Assembly (NCBI RefSeq): GCF_030687395.1
Contig: NZ_CP117430.1
Location: 744,001 to 808,000, forward strand
From: Pseudomonas wuhanensis
GTDB taxonomy: Bacteria > Pseudomonadota > Gammaproteobacteria > Pseudomonadales > Pseudomonadaceae
Direction: 5' to 3'
Length of the DNA stretch: 64,000 nucleotides
Position numbers and translations under genes: made by a program. The notes below the pieces were generated by a model that did not search any database, was not told where the DNA came from, and saw nothing but the letters and a program-made list of their open reading frames with translations. Positions within the stretch are counted from its first letter, which is position 1. Every line of letters starts with the position of its first letter. Shown in pieces: positions 46,817-56,546 of this stretch.

Positions 46817-48730
46817 ATGCACGACAACCATTTGAGTCGCCATGCCCAGCAAGTGCTGACCGTGACCCAGGGTAAATCCCACCTGCACGGTCCCGGCAGC
46901 GATCCATCCATTGCCCGCTCCTGGCTGCGCTGCCTTGAGGATTATCACCTCGACCCGGCCCTGACCATGGCGCCGACGGTGCTGGAACATGGCCGCGTGC
47001 TGGAAAGCCGCGAACGCTTGCAGCAAGTGCTGCAGATTGCCGGCACCGAAATGACCAGCCTCCACCAGCAACTGTCCGGCGCCGGCCACGCGGTGCTGCT
47101 GACTGACGCCCGCGGGGTGATCCTCAACTGCGTCACCGCGCCTACCGAACGGAAGATTTTCGAGCGCGCCGGCCTTTGGCTGGGCGCCGACTGGAGCGAA
47201 GCCTGCGAAGGCACCAATGGCATCGGCACCTGCCTGGTGGAGCGCCAGTCCCTGACCATCCATCAAGACGAACATTTTCGTGGTCGTCACACCGGCCTGA
47301 CCTGCTCGGCGAGCCCGGTGTTCGATCCTCACGGCGAGCTGCTGGCGGTACTCGACGTGTCTTCGGCGCGTCACGAGGTTTCGCGGCAGAGCCAGTTCCA
47401 CACCATGGCTTTGGTCAATCTGTCGGCGAAGATGATCGAGAGCTGCTATTTCCTGCGTTACTTCGACAATCAATGGTTGCTGCGTTTTCACCTGCAGGCC
47501 GAATCCGTCGGGCTGTTCAGCGAAGGGTTGTTGGCGTTCGACGGGGAAGGGCGGATCAGTGCGGTGAACCAGAGTGCGCTGAATTTGCTGGGGCATATTC
47601 GTGGTGGGCTGTTGGGCAAACCGGTGGAGGCGTTTTTTGACTGCTCGCTGGATGAATTGCTCGGCCGCGCGAGCGCTAATGCCAGCGCCAGTTGGCCATT
47701 GCGCACCCGTGACGGGCGGCGGCTGTTTGCCGTGTTACGCGGGCAGCCGCGCAGCATTCCGGTGCCGGTGGTGCAAAGCCCGATGGTTGTCGAGCGTCCG
47801 CGCTTGTCAGGCATTTGCCTGGGCGATGCCGCGTTGCAGGAGGATTTTCGCAAGGCTTTGCGCGTGTTTGAACGAGACGTGCCGTTGCTGATCAACGGCG
47901 AGACCGGCTCAGGCAAAGAGGCCTTCGCCAAAGCCGTGCATCAGGCCAGTCAACGCTCGGAAAAATCTTTCATCGCCCTCAATTGCGCGGCGATTCCCGA
48001 AAGCCTGATCGAAAGCGAGCTGTTCGGCTATCGCGGCGGCAGCTTCACCGGCGCCCGCAAGGAAGGCATGCGCGGCAAGTTGCAGCAGGCCGATGGCGGG
48101 ACGTTGTTCCTCGATGAAATCGGTGACATGCCGCTGAGCATGCAGACCCGTCTATTAAGGGTGCTGGAAGACCGTCAGGTGGTGCCGATTGGCGGTGAGC
48201 CGGAATCGGTCAATGTGCGGATCATCAGCGCCACTCACCGCAATCTGCTTGAGCGGGTGCAGGACGGCAGTTTCCGCGAGGATTTGTATTACCGGCTCAA
48301 TGGGCTGGAAGTCGCACTGCCGGCGCTACGTGAGCGCGCTGACAAATCACAGTTGCTCGACTTTTTGCTGGCCGAAGAGGCGGGCGGGGAAACGGTATTG
48401 ATAGACGGGCCGGCGCGGCAGGCCTTGCTGGATTTTGCCTGGCCGGGGAACGTGCGGCAGTTGCGCAATGTGCTGCGCACCCTCGCGGCATTGTGTGATG
48501 GCGGTCGGATCGGGCTGGGTGATTTGCCGGCGTTGATTCGCCAGGCCCGACCGGTGACGGCGTCGGCAGTTGAAGAGCCGTCCGAGTTTCCGCTGGATGA
48601 TGCCGAGCGGCTGGCGTTGCTCAACGCACTGGAGCAGCAACGCTGGCACATGACGCACACGGCTGAACAGCTGGGCGTTAGCCGCAACACCCTCTACAGA
48701 AAACTGCGAAAACACGGTATCGCCCGCTAA
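46817..48730 (+). CDS. eatR: sigma-54-dependent activator (EatR/AcoR type)
   Basis: 637 residues. A GAF-like sensor region spans about 75-210 ([24 protein letters not shown]). The AAA+ domain follows: Walker A GETGSGKE at about 361-368, GSFTGA loop at about 408 (Ser replaces the usual second Ala), Walker [12 protein letters not shown] and the R-finger region. A Fis-type helix-turn-helix ends the protein ([21 protein letters not shown]). It is divergent from exaC and probably activates exaC and the ethanolamine genes in response to ethanolamine or acetaldehyde. Confidence 0.9.
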   Translation: MHDNHLSRHAQQVLTVTQGKSHLHGPGSDPSIARSWLRCLEDYHLDPALTMAPTVLEHGRVLESRERLQQVLQIAGTEMTSLHQQLSGAGHAVLLTDARGVILNCVTAPTERKIFERAGLWLGADWSEACEGTNGIGTCLVERQSLTIHQDEHFRGRHTGLTCSASPVFDPHGELLAVLDVSSARHEVSRQSQFHTMALVNLSAKMIESCYFLRYFDNQWLLRFHLQAESVGLFSEGLLAFDGEGRISAVNQSALNLLGHIRGGLLGKPVEAFFDCSLDELLGRASANASASWPLRTRDGRRLFAVLRGQPRSIPVPVVQSPMVVERPRLSGICLGDAALQEDFRKALRVFERDVPLLINGETGSGKEAFAKAVHQASQRSEKSFIALNCAAIPESLIESELFGYRGGSFTGARKEGMRGKLQQADGGTLFLDEIGDMPLSMQTRLLRVLEDRQVVPIGGEPESVNVRIISATHRNLLERVQDGSFREDLYYRLNGLEVALPALRERADKSQLLDFLLAEEAGGETVLIDGPARQALLDFAWPGNVRQLRNVLRTLAALCDGGRIGLGDLPALIRQARPVTASAVEEPSEFPLDDAERLALLNALEQQRWHMTHTAEQLGVSRNTLYRKLRKHGIAR

Positions 48731-48745
48731 ACCGAGTCGCGGCCA

Positions 48746-48812
48746 ATCGCGGGCAAGCCCGCTCCCACTGGGTCTGCGCTGCCCTTGTGGGAGCGGGCTT
48801 GCCCGCGATGGC
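48746..48812. repeat. REPIN, GCGGGCTTGCCCGCGATG family
   Basis: AATCGCGGGCAAGCCCGCTCCC and GGGAGCGGGCTTGCCCGCGATGG facing each other with a short spacer, between eatR and mpl. Confidence 0.9.
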
Positions 48813-48888
48813 GTCAGTATTGGCGAAACACAAGGTGCGATTTTCCCCTCCCTACGCTAACCTGCGGCCATGTTTTACGAGGTCGACT

Positions 48889-50238
48889 ATGCACATTCAT
48901 ATTCTTGGTATTTGCGGCACTTTCATGGGTTCGATGGCGGTTCTGGCCAAAGAGCTGGGCCATCACGTGACGGGCTCCGATGCCAACGTCTATCCGCCGA
49001 TGAGCACTCAGCTGCAAGCCCAGGGCATTGAGTTGACCCAAGGTTACGACCCGGCGCAGCTCGATCCGGCCCCGGACCTGGTGGTGATCGGCAATGCCAT
49101 GTCCCGCGGCAACCCGGCCGTCGAATATGTGCTGAACAAAGGCCTGCCGTACGTCTCCGGCCCGCAATGGCTGGCCGATCACGTATTGCAAGGCCGCTGG
49201 GTGCTGGCGGTGGCCGGCACTCACGGCAAAACCACTACCAGCAGCATGCTCGCCTGGGTGCTGGAGCATGCGGGCATGAGCCCGGGTTTCCTGATCGGCG
49301 GTGTGCCGCAGAATTTCTCGGTGTCTGCGCGTCTGGGTGATACGCCGTTCTTCGTGATCGAAGCCGACGAATACGACAGTGCGTTCTTCGACAAGCGCTC
49401 CAAGTTCGTTCACTACCGCCCACGCACGGCGATCCTGAATAATCTGGAGTTCGATCACGCCGACATCTTCCCCGATCTGCCAGCCATCGAGCGACAATTC
49501 CACCATTTGGTGCGGACTATTCCGAGCGAAGGCCTGGTGATCCATCCGACCACTGAACCTGCATTGCTGCGCGTCATCGAAATGGGCTGCTGGACCCCGG
49601 TGCAAACCACCGGTGCCGGCGGTCAGTGGCAAGTCAAACTGCTCAGTGAAGACGGTTCGAAATTCGAAGTGATGTTCGAAGGCGCCGTTCAAGGCGTGGT
49701 CGAGTGGGACATGACCGGTCAGCATAACGTCGCCAACGCCTTGGCCACCTTGGCCGCTGCGCGTCACGTCGGCGTAGTACCGTCGATGGGCATTGCGGCA
49801 CTGAGCGCGTTCAAAAGCGTGAAGCGCCGGATGGAAAAGGTCGCGGAAGTCCGTGGCATCACCATTTACGACGACTTCGCTCACCACCCGACCGCCATCG
49901 CCACCACCCTCGACGGTCTGCGCAAGCGCATTGGCGATGCGCCGTTGATTGCGATCATCGAGCCGCGCTCCAATTCCATGAAACTTGGCGCTCACCGCGA
50001 TGGCTTGCCGGAGAGTGTGGTCGATGCCGATCAGGTGATCTGGTATTCGCCGGCCAACCTCGGTTGGGACCTGGGCGCCACCGCCGCGTTGTGCACCGTG
50101 CCGTCGATTGTCAGCGATTCGCTGGAAGGCATCATCGAACGCGTGAAGAGCCAGGCTCAGCCTGGCACTCACGTGGTGATCATGAGCAATGGCGGCTTCG
50201 GCGGCCTGCACGGCAAACTGGCCGAGGCGCTGCAATGA
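48889..50238 (+). CDS. mpl: UDP-N-acetylmuramate:L-alanyl-gamma-D-glutamyl-meso-diaminopimelate ligase
   Basis: 449 residues from [25 protein letters not shown]; the frame to the left runs into a REPIN. Mur ligase motifs are [43 protein letters not shown] and [19 protein letters not shown]. It recycles murein tripeptide released from the cell wall. Its stop overlaps the ubiX start by 4 bases. Confidence 0.97.
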   Translation: MHIHILGICGTFMGSMAVLAKELGHHVTGSDANVYPPMSTQLQAQGIELTQGYDPAQLDPAPDLVVIGNAMSRGNPAVEYVLNKGLPYVSGPQWLADHVLQGRWVLAVAGTHGKTTTSSMLAWVLEHAGMSPGFLIGGVPQNFSVSARLGDTPFFVIEADEYDSAFFDKRSKFVHYRPRTAILNNLEFDHADIFPDLPAIERQFHHLVRTIPSEGLVIHPTTEPALLRVIEMGCWTPVQTTGAGGQWQVKLLSEDGSKFEVMFEGAVQGVVEWDMTGQHNVANALATLAAARHVGVVPSMGIAALSAFKSVKRRMEKVAEVRGITIYDDFAHHPTAIATTLDGLRKRIGDAPLIAIIEPRSNSMKLGAHRDGLPESVVDADQVIWYSPANLGWDLGATAALCTVPSIVSDSLEGIIERVKSQAQPGTHVVIMSNGGFGGLHGKLAEALQ

Positions 50239-50867
50239 ACAACGGCCCGGAACGCATCACGCTGGCGATGACCGGCGCTTCGGGCGCCCAGTACGGCTTG
50301 CGCCTGCTCGACTGCCTGGTGCGTGAAGACCGCGAGGTGCACTTCCTGATTTCCAAGGCCGCGCAACTGGTGATGGCCACCGAGACCGATGTCACGCTGC
50401 CGTCCAAGCCGCAGATGATGCAAGCCTTCCTCACCGAGTACACCGGCGCCGCCGCCGGGCAGATTCGGGTGTACGGCAAGGAAGACTGGATGTCGCCGGT
50501 GGCGTCGGGCTCCGGCTCGCCAGCGGCGATGGTGGTGGTGCCGTGTTCCACCGGGACTTTGTCGGCTATCGCGACCGGGGCCTGCAACAACTTGATCGAA
50601 CGGGCTGCCGACGTGACCTTGAAGGAGCGCCGCCAGCTGATTCTGGTGCCCCGCGAGGCGCCGTATTCGAGCATTCATCTGGAGAACATGCTCAAGCTGT
50701 CGAACATGGGCGTGACCATTCTGCCGGCCTCACCGGGCTTCTATCACCAACCGCAGACCATTGACGACTTGATCGACTTCGTCGTGGCGCGGATTCTCAA
50801 TCTGCTGAACATTCCGCAAGACATGCTGCCGCGTTGGGGCGAACACCATTTGAGCAGCGATGAATAA
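50235..50867 (+). CDS. ubiX: flavin prenyltransferase UbiX
   Basis: 210 residues from [21 protein letters not shown]. The flavin and dimethylallyl-phosphate site shows [38 protein letters not shown], and [25 protein letters not shown]. It makes the prenyl-FMN cofactor for UbiD-type decarboxylases in ubiquinone synthesis. It overlaps mpl and the downstream lipoprotein gene. Confidence 0.97.
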   Translation: MNNGPERITLAMTGASGAQYGLRLLDCLVREDREVHFLISKAAQLVMATETDVTLPSKPQMMQAFLTEYTGAAAGQIRVYGKEDWMSPVASGSGSPAAMVVVPCSTGTLSAIATGACNNLIERAADVTLKERRQLILVPREAPYSSIHLENMLKLSNMGVTILPASPGFYHQPQTIDDLIDFVVARILNLLNIPQDMLPRWGEHHLSSDE

Positions 50868-51144
50868 GCTGCTGGTCATCCTGCTGGCTTTACAACTGGT
50901 GGGCTGCGCCACGGCGCGCACCCTCGATGCTGCCAAGCCTGGGGCGCCGGTGGTGTATTCGGGGACGCGTCTGGATTTGTATGCGCTGAATGGCGGGTGC
51001 TGCGCCATGGACAGATTCGGTGCAGAAGCGCCGAGTTATCCGGGTGTTGACCTGCCGGCCAGCGCCTTGCTCGACACGTTGCTGTTGCCGCTGTCGTTGT
51101 TGACGGTGATTGGCGTAAGTTTTCAAGCGACTGGCGGAATGTAA
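50860..51144 (+). CDS. YceK/YidQ-family lipoprotein
   Basis: 94 residues, signal with lipobox LVGC ([19 protein letters not shown]), modified Cys16. The pattern [14 protein letters not shown] followed by [22 protein letters not shown] fits the YceK/YidQ family of small lipoproteins. It overlaps ubiX by 8 bases. The role is unknown, presumably in the outer membrane. Confidence 0.85.
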   Translation: MNKLLVILLALQLVGCATARTLDAAKPGAPVVYSGTRLDLYALNGGCCAMDRFGAEAPSYPGVDLPASALLDTLLLPLSLLTVIGVSFQATGGM

Positions 51145-51155
51145 CCTGCGACCCC

Positions 51156-51292
51156 TGTGGCGAGGGGGCTTGTCGGAACGCCGCATCGCCCCGTCCGGCT
51201 GCGAAGCAGTCGCAAATCCAGGCGACGCGGTGCAATTGAAGAAACAGGGGGGGCGCTGCGCGACCCAACGGCGGCAAGCCCCCTCGCCACAG
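51156..51292. repeat. REPIN variant, GCGAGGGGGCTTG family
   Basis: TGTGGCGAGGGGGCTTGTCGG at 51156 and the mirror GGCAAGCCCCCTCGCCACAG ending near 51292. The extra G and changed loop set it apart from the other family members here. Confidence 0.8.
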
Positions 51293-51298
51293 GTGAAA

Positions 51299-51940
51299 TT
51301 ACTTGCCTAACTTGCGCAACTCATCCGACTCGACAATCCGCACGCCATCCTGCTCTTCCAGGGCCAGGCGCCACATGGCGCGGGCCAACTGGCAGGCTTC
51401 GATGCCGTGGTACTTGCCCGGAAGCAATCGCGACAACGGGCCGGCGACCTTCTCACCCAGTCGCGTCTCGACACGATCACCCAACAACAGCGAAGGCCGG
51501 CAAATGGTCAGCTGCGGCCAATTCTGTGCGCGCAATGCGTGTTCCATCTCGCCTTTAACCCGGTTGTAGAAAATCGAGGATCGCCGATCGGCTCCCAAGG
51601 CGCTGATCACGATCAAGTGCCGTGCGCCCATCTCCCGCGCACGTTTGGCGAATGCCACCACCATGTCCAGGTCCACTGCGCGAAACGCTTGCTCGGAGCC
51701 GGCCTGTTTGATCGTGGTGCCGAGGCAGCAGTAGGCAATGTCGACGCGACCGTTCAATTGCGGCAAAAACACCGCCGGGTCGCCGACCGGGTTTTCCAGG
51801 TGAGGATGCTCGGCCAATGGCCGGCGTGAGGGGGCTAATACCCGTGTAATCGTTGGCTCGTTGAGTAGACGGTCAAGCAAATGTTCACCGGTTAACCCGG
51901 TAGCTCCGGCAAGCAATACATGCTGAGGCGTCAAGTACAT
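51299..51940 (-). CDS. NAD(P)-binding oxidoreductase (atypical SDR)
   Basis: 213 residues when started at [18 protein letters not shown], since AGAGGG lies 7 bases before that ATG; a second ATG two codons upstream at 51946 is possible. It has the Rossmann loop [34 protein letters not shown] and YNRVKGEME. It resembles HTATIP2/YbjT-like proteins that bind NAD(P). The substrate is unknown. It runs left, after the MORN lipoprotein gene. Confidence 0.85.
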   Translation of the reverse strand: MYLTPQHVLLAGATGLTGEHLLDRLLNEPTITRVLAPSRRPLAEHPHLENPVGDPAVFLPQLNGRVDIAYCCLGTTIKQAGSEQAFRAVDLDMVVAFAKRAREMGARHLIVISALGADRRSSIFYNRVKGEMEHALRAQNWPQLTICRPSLLLGDRVETRLGEKVAGPLSRLLPGKYHGIEACQLARAMWRLALEEQDGVRIVESDELRKLGK

Positions 51941-51967
51941 AGTCATTCCCTCTTGATACTGTTCAGC

Positions 51968-53683
51968 TTAGTTGCTCTTTTCATCCTTGCTGATAGAGAC
52001 ACTTTGCAGTGCCTTTCGTGCCTGTTGTTTGCGCAACAGCTGCCAGTGGCTGAGAACGGTTTTCGGCGCCCAGATTTGCGGCTCGGAAGCTTCGAAGCTG
52101 TCGGCCATTTCACGCTCGGCCACAGTGGCGCTGGCCAGTTTGAAGGCTTGCTCCAGATCGTCGGTCTGGTTCAGCGCCTGGGCGAACAGCGCGTCGCCGA
52201 AATAAGTGAAGTTAGCTTCTTCCGAACACCCAAAGGACACTCGATCGGCGCGCGAGGCGGTCATGATCAGGGTGCGTTCGTCCTTGAGGGCGGGGATGAA
52301 GCCGCCGGAATAGCAAGACGAAATCACAATGATTTTGTCGCGCTTCTTCAGGGGCGCGAGGACGGCGGCCAGTTCGTCGACCGGCAGGTCGGCCAGTTCC
52401 ATGCGTGGCTGGTCGAGCACCAGTTGGTGTTCGCTGGTGCCGTGGCTGGTCAGATAAATGAACAGCAAGTCTTCCGGACCACTGCGCTCAGCCAGGGTCT
52501 GGGCGGCGCGGCGCAGGTTTTCCCGGGTGGCCATCGGCCGGTCGCCGAGGTGATCGCGATGGTTGACCAGGCGGATCTGGCCGAAGGCGCCGAAACGGCT
52601 GGCGAGCATGTTGGCGACGTAGTCGGACTCGCGCAGGAACACGCTCTGCTTGCCATCGCCGCCCAGGGTCAAGGTGTACAGTTCGACCGCCGGGGTCGAG
52701 GCTGGCACGTTGGCCAGTGCATCGTCGAGCAAGCGACCCTGGGCCAGCAAGCCGAGTTCGAGAGGGTCGGGCAGCAGCTTGCTGTCGGCGTCGCGCACGC
52801 GCTGACTATTGATCCAGGTGCCGCTCTGCACCGTGCCATCGGTCAGCACCAGCGTGCCTTGGCCCTGATAGTTGTCGCCGTCGAACTGGCCGATATAGAA
52901 GCTGCCATCGGCCAGGTTCAAGCGACCCTGACCGGTGAAGCGCCAGTCGCTGAACTGACCGATGTAGTGACTGCCGTCGGCGCCGATCAACTCGCCCTTG
53001 CCGCTGAGCACGCCTTCCTTGAAGTGACCGAGCCAGACATCGCCATCGGCGTTCTCGTAGCGGCCCTTGCCGTGCAGTTGATTGTTCTTGAAACCGCCGA
53101 CATAGATATCGCCATCGGCGCTGTTGAAGGTGCCATTGCCTTCCAACTGGCCGTCGGCGAAATGCCCGGTGAACTGGTTTCCGCTGGCATCGCTGCGCTG
53201 GCCTTCGCCATTGGGTTTGCCGTGGGCGAATTGCCCTTGGTACTGGCTGCCGTCTTCGAGTTCCAGGCGACCGAGCCCTGAGTATTGATCGGCCTTGAAT
53301 TCGCCGCGGTAAGTCATGGCGTTTTCTTTGAGAGTGCCTTCACCGTCGCGTCGACCCGCCTTGAAACCGCCGGTATAGCTGCTGCCCGTGGTGGTCAGGG
53401 TGCCTTGGCCGTCGAATAACCCTTGCTGGAATTGCCCGCGATAGACCTCGCCGTTGCTGCCATGCCATTCGCCCTGACCATGCCATTGGCCTTTGTCGAA
53501 CTGGCCGGCGTACCAGCTGCCGTTCGGGTAATCGATGCGACCCTCGCCTTGCAGCAAGCCGTTGACCAGATCACCGCGATAGCGTCCACCATCCGGCAGG
53601 CGGGCATCGGGGGGCAACAGCGATTCGCCATCGCCGCAAGCGGTGAGCAATAGGGTCAAAGCAAGGAGTGCAAGTGAGCGCAT
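51968..53683 (-). CDS. lipoprotein with MORN repeats and C13/caspase-like peptidase domain
   Basis: 571 residues. Signal peptide MRSLALLALTLLLTAC gives a lipid-modified Cys16. Residues about 30-290 are eleven or so MORN-type repeats of 23 residues (pattern Y-x-G-x-F-x-x-G-x-x-x-G-x-G). From about 310 comes a C13 (legumain/caspase clan CD) domain: catalytic His414 in YLTSHGT and Cys457 in VISSCYSGGF. The protein should therefore face the periplasm, tethered to a membrane. I recall similar Pseudomonas proteins annotated as peptidase C13; the substrate and purpose are unknown. No partner gene is evident. Confidence 0.85.
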   Translation of the reverse strand: MRSLALLALTLLLTACGDGESLLPPDARLPDGGRYRGDLVNGLLQGEGRIDYPNGSWYAGQFDKGQWHGQGEWHGSNGEVYRGQFQQGLFDGQGTLTTTGSSYTGGFKAGRRDGEGTLKENAMTYRGEFKADQYSGLGRLELEDGSQYQGQFAHGKPNGEGQRSDASGNQFTGHFADGQLEGNGTFNSADGDIYVGGFKNNQLHGKGRYENADGDVWLGHFKEGVLSGKGELIGADGSHYIGQFSDWRFTGQGRLNLADGSFYIGQFDGDNYQGQGTLVLTDGTVQSGTWINSQRVRDADSKLLPDPLELGLLAQGRLLDDALANVPASTPAVELYTLTLGGDGKQSVFLRESDYVANMLASRFGAFGQIRLVNHRDHLGDRPMATRENLRRAAQTLAERSGPEDLLFIYLTSHGTSEHQLVLDQPRMELADLPVDELAAVLAPLKKRDKIIVISSCYSGGFIPALKDERTLIMTASRADRVSFGCSEEANFTYFGDALFAQALNQTDDLEQAFKLASATVAEREMADSFEASEPQIWAPKTVLSHWQLLRKQQARKALQSVSISKDEKSN

Positions 53684-53797
53684 AGCGGGATCCGGGCAAT
53701 TAGGCGACGGAGTATGCCGCAGCTATGTGTCGCATTTATAGAGACACGGCAGAGACACGGCGCGAAACAGCGTGAGCTGCTTCGCATCCGGGATGCT

Positions 53798-54253
53798 TTA
53801 CACGAAGCAGAGGGACAGTGGCTCGGCGATGTACGCCGGTTTGTCCGACCCTTCGATTTCAAGCGTGGCGGTGGCCTTGAGCAGCCATTGACCGGGTTTC
53901 TTCTCGGTGACGTCGTTCATGTCGACCTTGAGTCGCACCCTGGAGTTGACCTTCACAGGCTGGATGAAACGCACGCTGTCCAGACCGTAGTTCACCACCA
54001 TCTTCGCGCCTTCGGGCAGGATGAGGATGTCTTCCATCAGTTTGGGGATCAGCGACAACGACAGGAAACCATGGGCGATGGTGCTGCCGAAAGGTGTTTG
54101 CGCGGCTTTGACCGGGTCGACATGGATGAACTGATAATCGCCTGTGGCTTCTGCGAACAGGTTGATACGTTCCTGGTCGATGGTGAGCCATTGGGAACGT
54201 CCGAGTTCCTTGCCGACATAATCTTTGAGCTCTGCAACTGGAACATAGGGCAT
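53798..54253 (-). CDS. MaoC-family (R)-specific enoyl-CoA hydratase
   Basis: 151 residues from MPYVPVAELKDYVGKEL. The hotdog-fold hydratase motif is clear: GDYQFIHVDPVKAAQTPFGSTIAHGFLSLSLIP, with catalytic Asp and His. It hydrates 2-enoyl-CoA, as PhaJ does to feed PHA synthesis, though no pha genes are nearby. It is read alone and leftward. Confidence 0.9.
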   Translation of the reverse strand: MPYVPVAELKDYVGKELGRSQWLTIDQERINLFAEATGDYQFIHVDPVKAAQTPFGSTIAHGFLSLSLIPKLMEDILILPEGAKMVVNYGLDSVRFIQPVKVNSRVRLKVDMNDVTEKKPGQWLLKATATLEIEGSDKPAYIAEPLSLCFV

Positions 54254-54448
54254 TGAGACTCTCCTTGGGTTCATCGGTTTTATAGTTTTTCGAGTGGGGG
54301 ATTTGACTTCCCTGCGAACCACTTTAGATCAACATGGCAAATGGCTCCGGTCAACTATTCATGCTTTTGGCGAATGCCGATTCATAGCGTTGGCGTGCTT
54401 ATAATGTCGGGCCCCTTATTTGTGGGGAGCACGCGCGGGAGATGATGG

Positions 54449-54811
54449 ATGTTGTTACGTGGCCTGACCTGGCTGGTGCTTTTTCAATTGCTCGGCACCG
54501 CCCTCAACCATTTGTTTTTGCCGGTGCTGCCGGGGCCAATCATTGGCCTGTTGCTGCTGCTGGGGTATCTGATTGTTCGCGGTCAAGTTGGCGAGCCCCT
54601 GAACCTCGCGGCCAGTAGCCTGTTGCGTTATCTGCCGTTGCTGCTGGTGCCGCCGGCCGTGGGCGTGATGGTGTACGCCGCCGACATTGCCGCGGATTTC
54701 TGGGCGATCACCGGTGCGCTGGTACTGTCGCTGCTGTTGTCGATGGCCTTCGCCGGTGTGCTGATGCAGCGGATGGTCAAGCGTCATGCTCATCACGAGG
54801 ACGGCCAATGA
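54449..54811 (+). CDS. lrgA: CidA/LrgA-family holin-like membrane protein
   Basis: 120 residues with four hydrophobic segments: WLVLFQLLGTALNHLFLPVLPGPIIGLLLLLGYL and LLRYLPLLLVPPAVGVMVY are family signatures. It overlaps the LrgB gene by 4 bases. Such pairs are linked to murein hydrolase export, cell death or carbon/overflow metabolism. No LysR or LytSR regulator is adjacent. CidA is an equally good name. Confidence 0.9.
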   Translation: MLLRGLTWLVLFQLLGTALNHLFLPVLPGPIIGLLLLLGYLIVRGQVGEPLNLAASSLLRYLPLLLVPPAVGVMVYAADIAADFWAITGALVLSLLLSMAFAGVLMQRMVKRHAHHEDGQ

Positions 54812-55524
54812 TTTTCGATTGGCACGGCGCCTGGGCGTCGGTGATTCATCATCCATTGTTCGGTATTGGTATTACGCTGGGGGCGTATCAGTTGGTGCTG
54901 GCAGCGTTCGAGAAAACCCGCTGGGTTTTTCTGCAACCGGTACTGGTTTCCATGTTGCTGGTTATCGCTGTACTGGTCGGTTGCGGCCTGAGTTACGCCG
55001 AATACCGCAAGAGCACCGAGATACTCAGCATCTTGCTCGGGCCGGCCACCGTTGCGCTGGCGGTACCGCTGTACCTCAACCTGCGGCGGATCCGGCAGTT
55101 GTTCTGGCCGATATTTACTACGCTGGTGATAGGTGGTGTGGTCGCCACGGGCATGGGAGTGCTGCTGGGCTGGTGGTTCGGCGCCGAACACATGATCCTG
55201 ATGACCATGGCACCCAAGTCGGTCACCTCGCCGATTGCCATGCTGGTGGCGGAGCAAATCGGTGGCGTCGCGGCGCTGGCGGCGGTGTTCGTATTGATTA
55301 CCGGGGTGATCGGAGCGATCTTCGGACCGAGTCTTTTGACCCGTCTCGGTGTCCACAGCCCGGAGGCCCGCGGTATGGCTCTGGGCATGACCGCCCATGC
55401 GGTCGGCACTTCGGTGGCCTTGCAGGAAAGTGAAGAGTGCGGCGCCTTCGCGGCGCTGGCGATGAGTCTGATGGGCGTGGCCACGGCGGTGTTCCTGCCG
55501 TTGGCGGTGTCGATGGTGGTGTAA
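54808..55524 (+). CDS. lrgB: LrgB/CidB-family membrane protein
   Basis: 238 residues with about seven spans. The family blocks are LLGPATVALAVPLYLNL, MTMAPKSVTSPIAMLVAEQIGG and GMALGMTAHAVGTSVAL. It pairs with the LrgA-like protein. The coupled overlap and matching direction define a two-gene unit, with the LON-domain gene 10 bases behind it. Confidence 0.92.
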   Translation: MIFDWHGAWASVIHHPLFGIGITLGAYQLVLAAFEKTRWVFLQPVLVSMLLVIAVLVGCGLSYAEYRKSTEILSILLGPATVALAVPLYLNLRRIRQLFWPIFTTLVIGGVVATGMGVLLGWWFGAEHMILMTMAPKSVTSPIAMLVAEQIGGVAALAAVFVLITGVIGAIFGPSLLTRLGVHSPEARGMALGMTAHAVGTSVALQESEECGAFAALAMSLMGVATAVFLPLAVSMVV

Positions 55525-55534
55525 GGAAATGTCT

Positions 55535-56125
55535 ATGAGCTTGCCGCTTTTTCCGCTGAACACGGTGCTGTTTCCCGGCTGCAACCTCGATTTGCAGATT
55601 TTCGAGGCGCGCTACCTGGACATGATCGGCCGCTGCATGAAGCTGGGCGGCGGCTTCGGCGTGGTGTGCATTCTGGAGGGCGAAGAAGTCGGCATCGCTC
55701 CCGAAGGCTACGCGCGGGTGGGGTGCGAAGCACTGATCACCGATTTTCACCAGCAGGACAACGGCCTGTTGGGCATTCGGGTGAAGGGCGGGCGGCGCTT
55801 CCATGTTGTGCGCACCGAGGTGCAGCGCGACCAGTTGATCGTCGCCGAAGTCGAGTGGCTCAAAGATGAACCCGAGCAACCGCTACAGGATGAAGACGCC
55901 GACCTGGTCGCGCTGCTCAAGGCCTTGGCGGAACACCCGATGGTCGAAGCGCTGAGCATGGGCACTGAAGCGGCGGGGCAACAGTCGCTGGCCAACCAGT
56001 TGGCCTACCTGTTGCCGTTTGCTGAGGTGGACAAGATAGACCTGCTGCAACTTGATGATCCGCAGCAGCGGCTGGATGCGATTCAGGCGTTGCTGGATGA
56101 GTTGCAGGGAGAGTTGTTTGCTTAG
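55535..56125 (+). CDS. LON substrate-binding-domain protein
   Basis: 196 residues starting at MSLPLFPLNTVLFPG; the ATG at 55529 is two codons earlier, but AAGGA fits the second ATG better. It contains the LON N-terminal fold: PLFPLNTVLFPGCNLDLQIFEARYLDMI and GxVCILEG-like blocks. There is no ATPase or protease domain, so it is a stand-alone substrate-binding module. It is probably co-transcribed with lrgAB. Confidence 0.9.
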   Translation: MSLPLFPLNTVLFPGCNLDLQIFEARYLDMIGRCMKLGGGFGVVCILEGEEVGIAPEGYARVGCEALITDFHQQDNGLLGIRVKGGRRFHVVRTEVQRDQLIVAEVEWLKDEPEQPLQDEDADLVALLKALAEHPMVEALSMGTEAAGQQSLANQLAYLLPFAEVDKIDLLQLDDPQQRLDAIQALLDELQGELFA

Positions 56126-56238
56126 TTGTACTTTGTATTAAGTTGTCTGGTTCGCCACTATTGTCTTGGCTGTGCTCACTTAGTAGTTTGAGGTTGTTCG
56201 CATGAGGCGAATAAACTTTTAACGGTAAGGACGCAGCT

Positions 56239-56454
56239 ATGACAATTTATGAAGATGAGTGGGCGTTTTGGGATGATATCTCAGCGCGTTACATTCTAAA
56301 GCACGCGAATATCGATCCTAATACGGCCAACATTATTGACGCCGCTGGTTACTATGCCGATGCGATGGTGGTCGAGCGACGTAAGCGCAAACGCGTAAAG
56401 CTTTCCGTCTCTGGCGCTGCTGCCGAGGTTTCAGACGCCCCGGCGGCAATTTAA
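56239..56454 (+). CDS. hypothetical small protein (71 aa) in an AT-richer island
   Basis: The start ATG at 56239 is preceded by TAAGGA. The protein MTIYEDEWAFWDDISARYILKHANIDPNT... has a basic KRKRVK patch near the C-terminus. I recognise no family. Base and codon use are AT-richer than the neighbours, as for the next gene, which suggests later acquisition. Confidence 0.6.
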   Translation: MTIYEDEWAFWDDISARYILKHANIDPNTANIIDAAGYYADAMVVERRKRKRVKLSVSGAAAEVSDAPAAI

Positions 56455-56546
56455 TACATTTGTTATTAAGCGTTCGGCAACAGATCTGCATGTTGTGTCT
56501 GTTGCTAAAAAATAAGAATTGAGTGAAAAACACTTTGGGGTGACTC

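Noticed and set aside
46372..46911. Extending the aldehyde dehydrogenase leftwards to a 686-residue product
   Set aside because: The extra part crosses a REPIN, the sigma-54 promoter and the divergent gene; family length fits the 506-residue start.
40991..48730. An ethanolamine microcompartment locus
   Set aside because: No shell-protein, EutQ/EutT or similar genes are present between the borders.
48814..50235. A 473-residue open frame opposite mpl
   Set aside because: Mirror frame of the conserved mpl gene; low-complexity His/Gln/Arg composition typical of an antisense frame.
7186..51292. Repeats at several places as a possible CRISPR array
   Set aside because: They are dispersed inverted pairs of REP units, not regularly spaced direct repeats with unique spacers.
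51920..53281. A repetitive 453-residue frame opposite the MORN lipoprotein
   Set aside because: Its AVGELP-type repetition mirrors the MORN repeats on the other strand.
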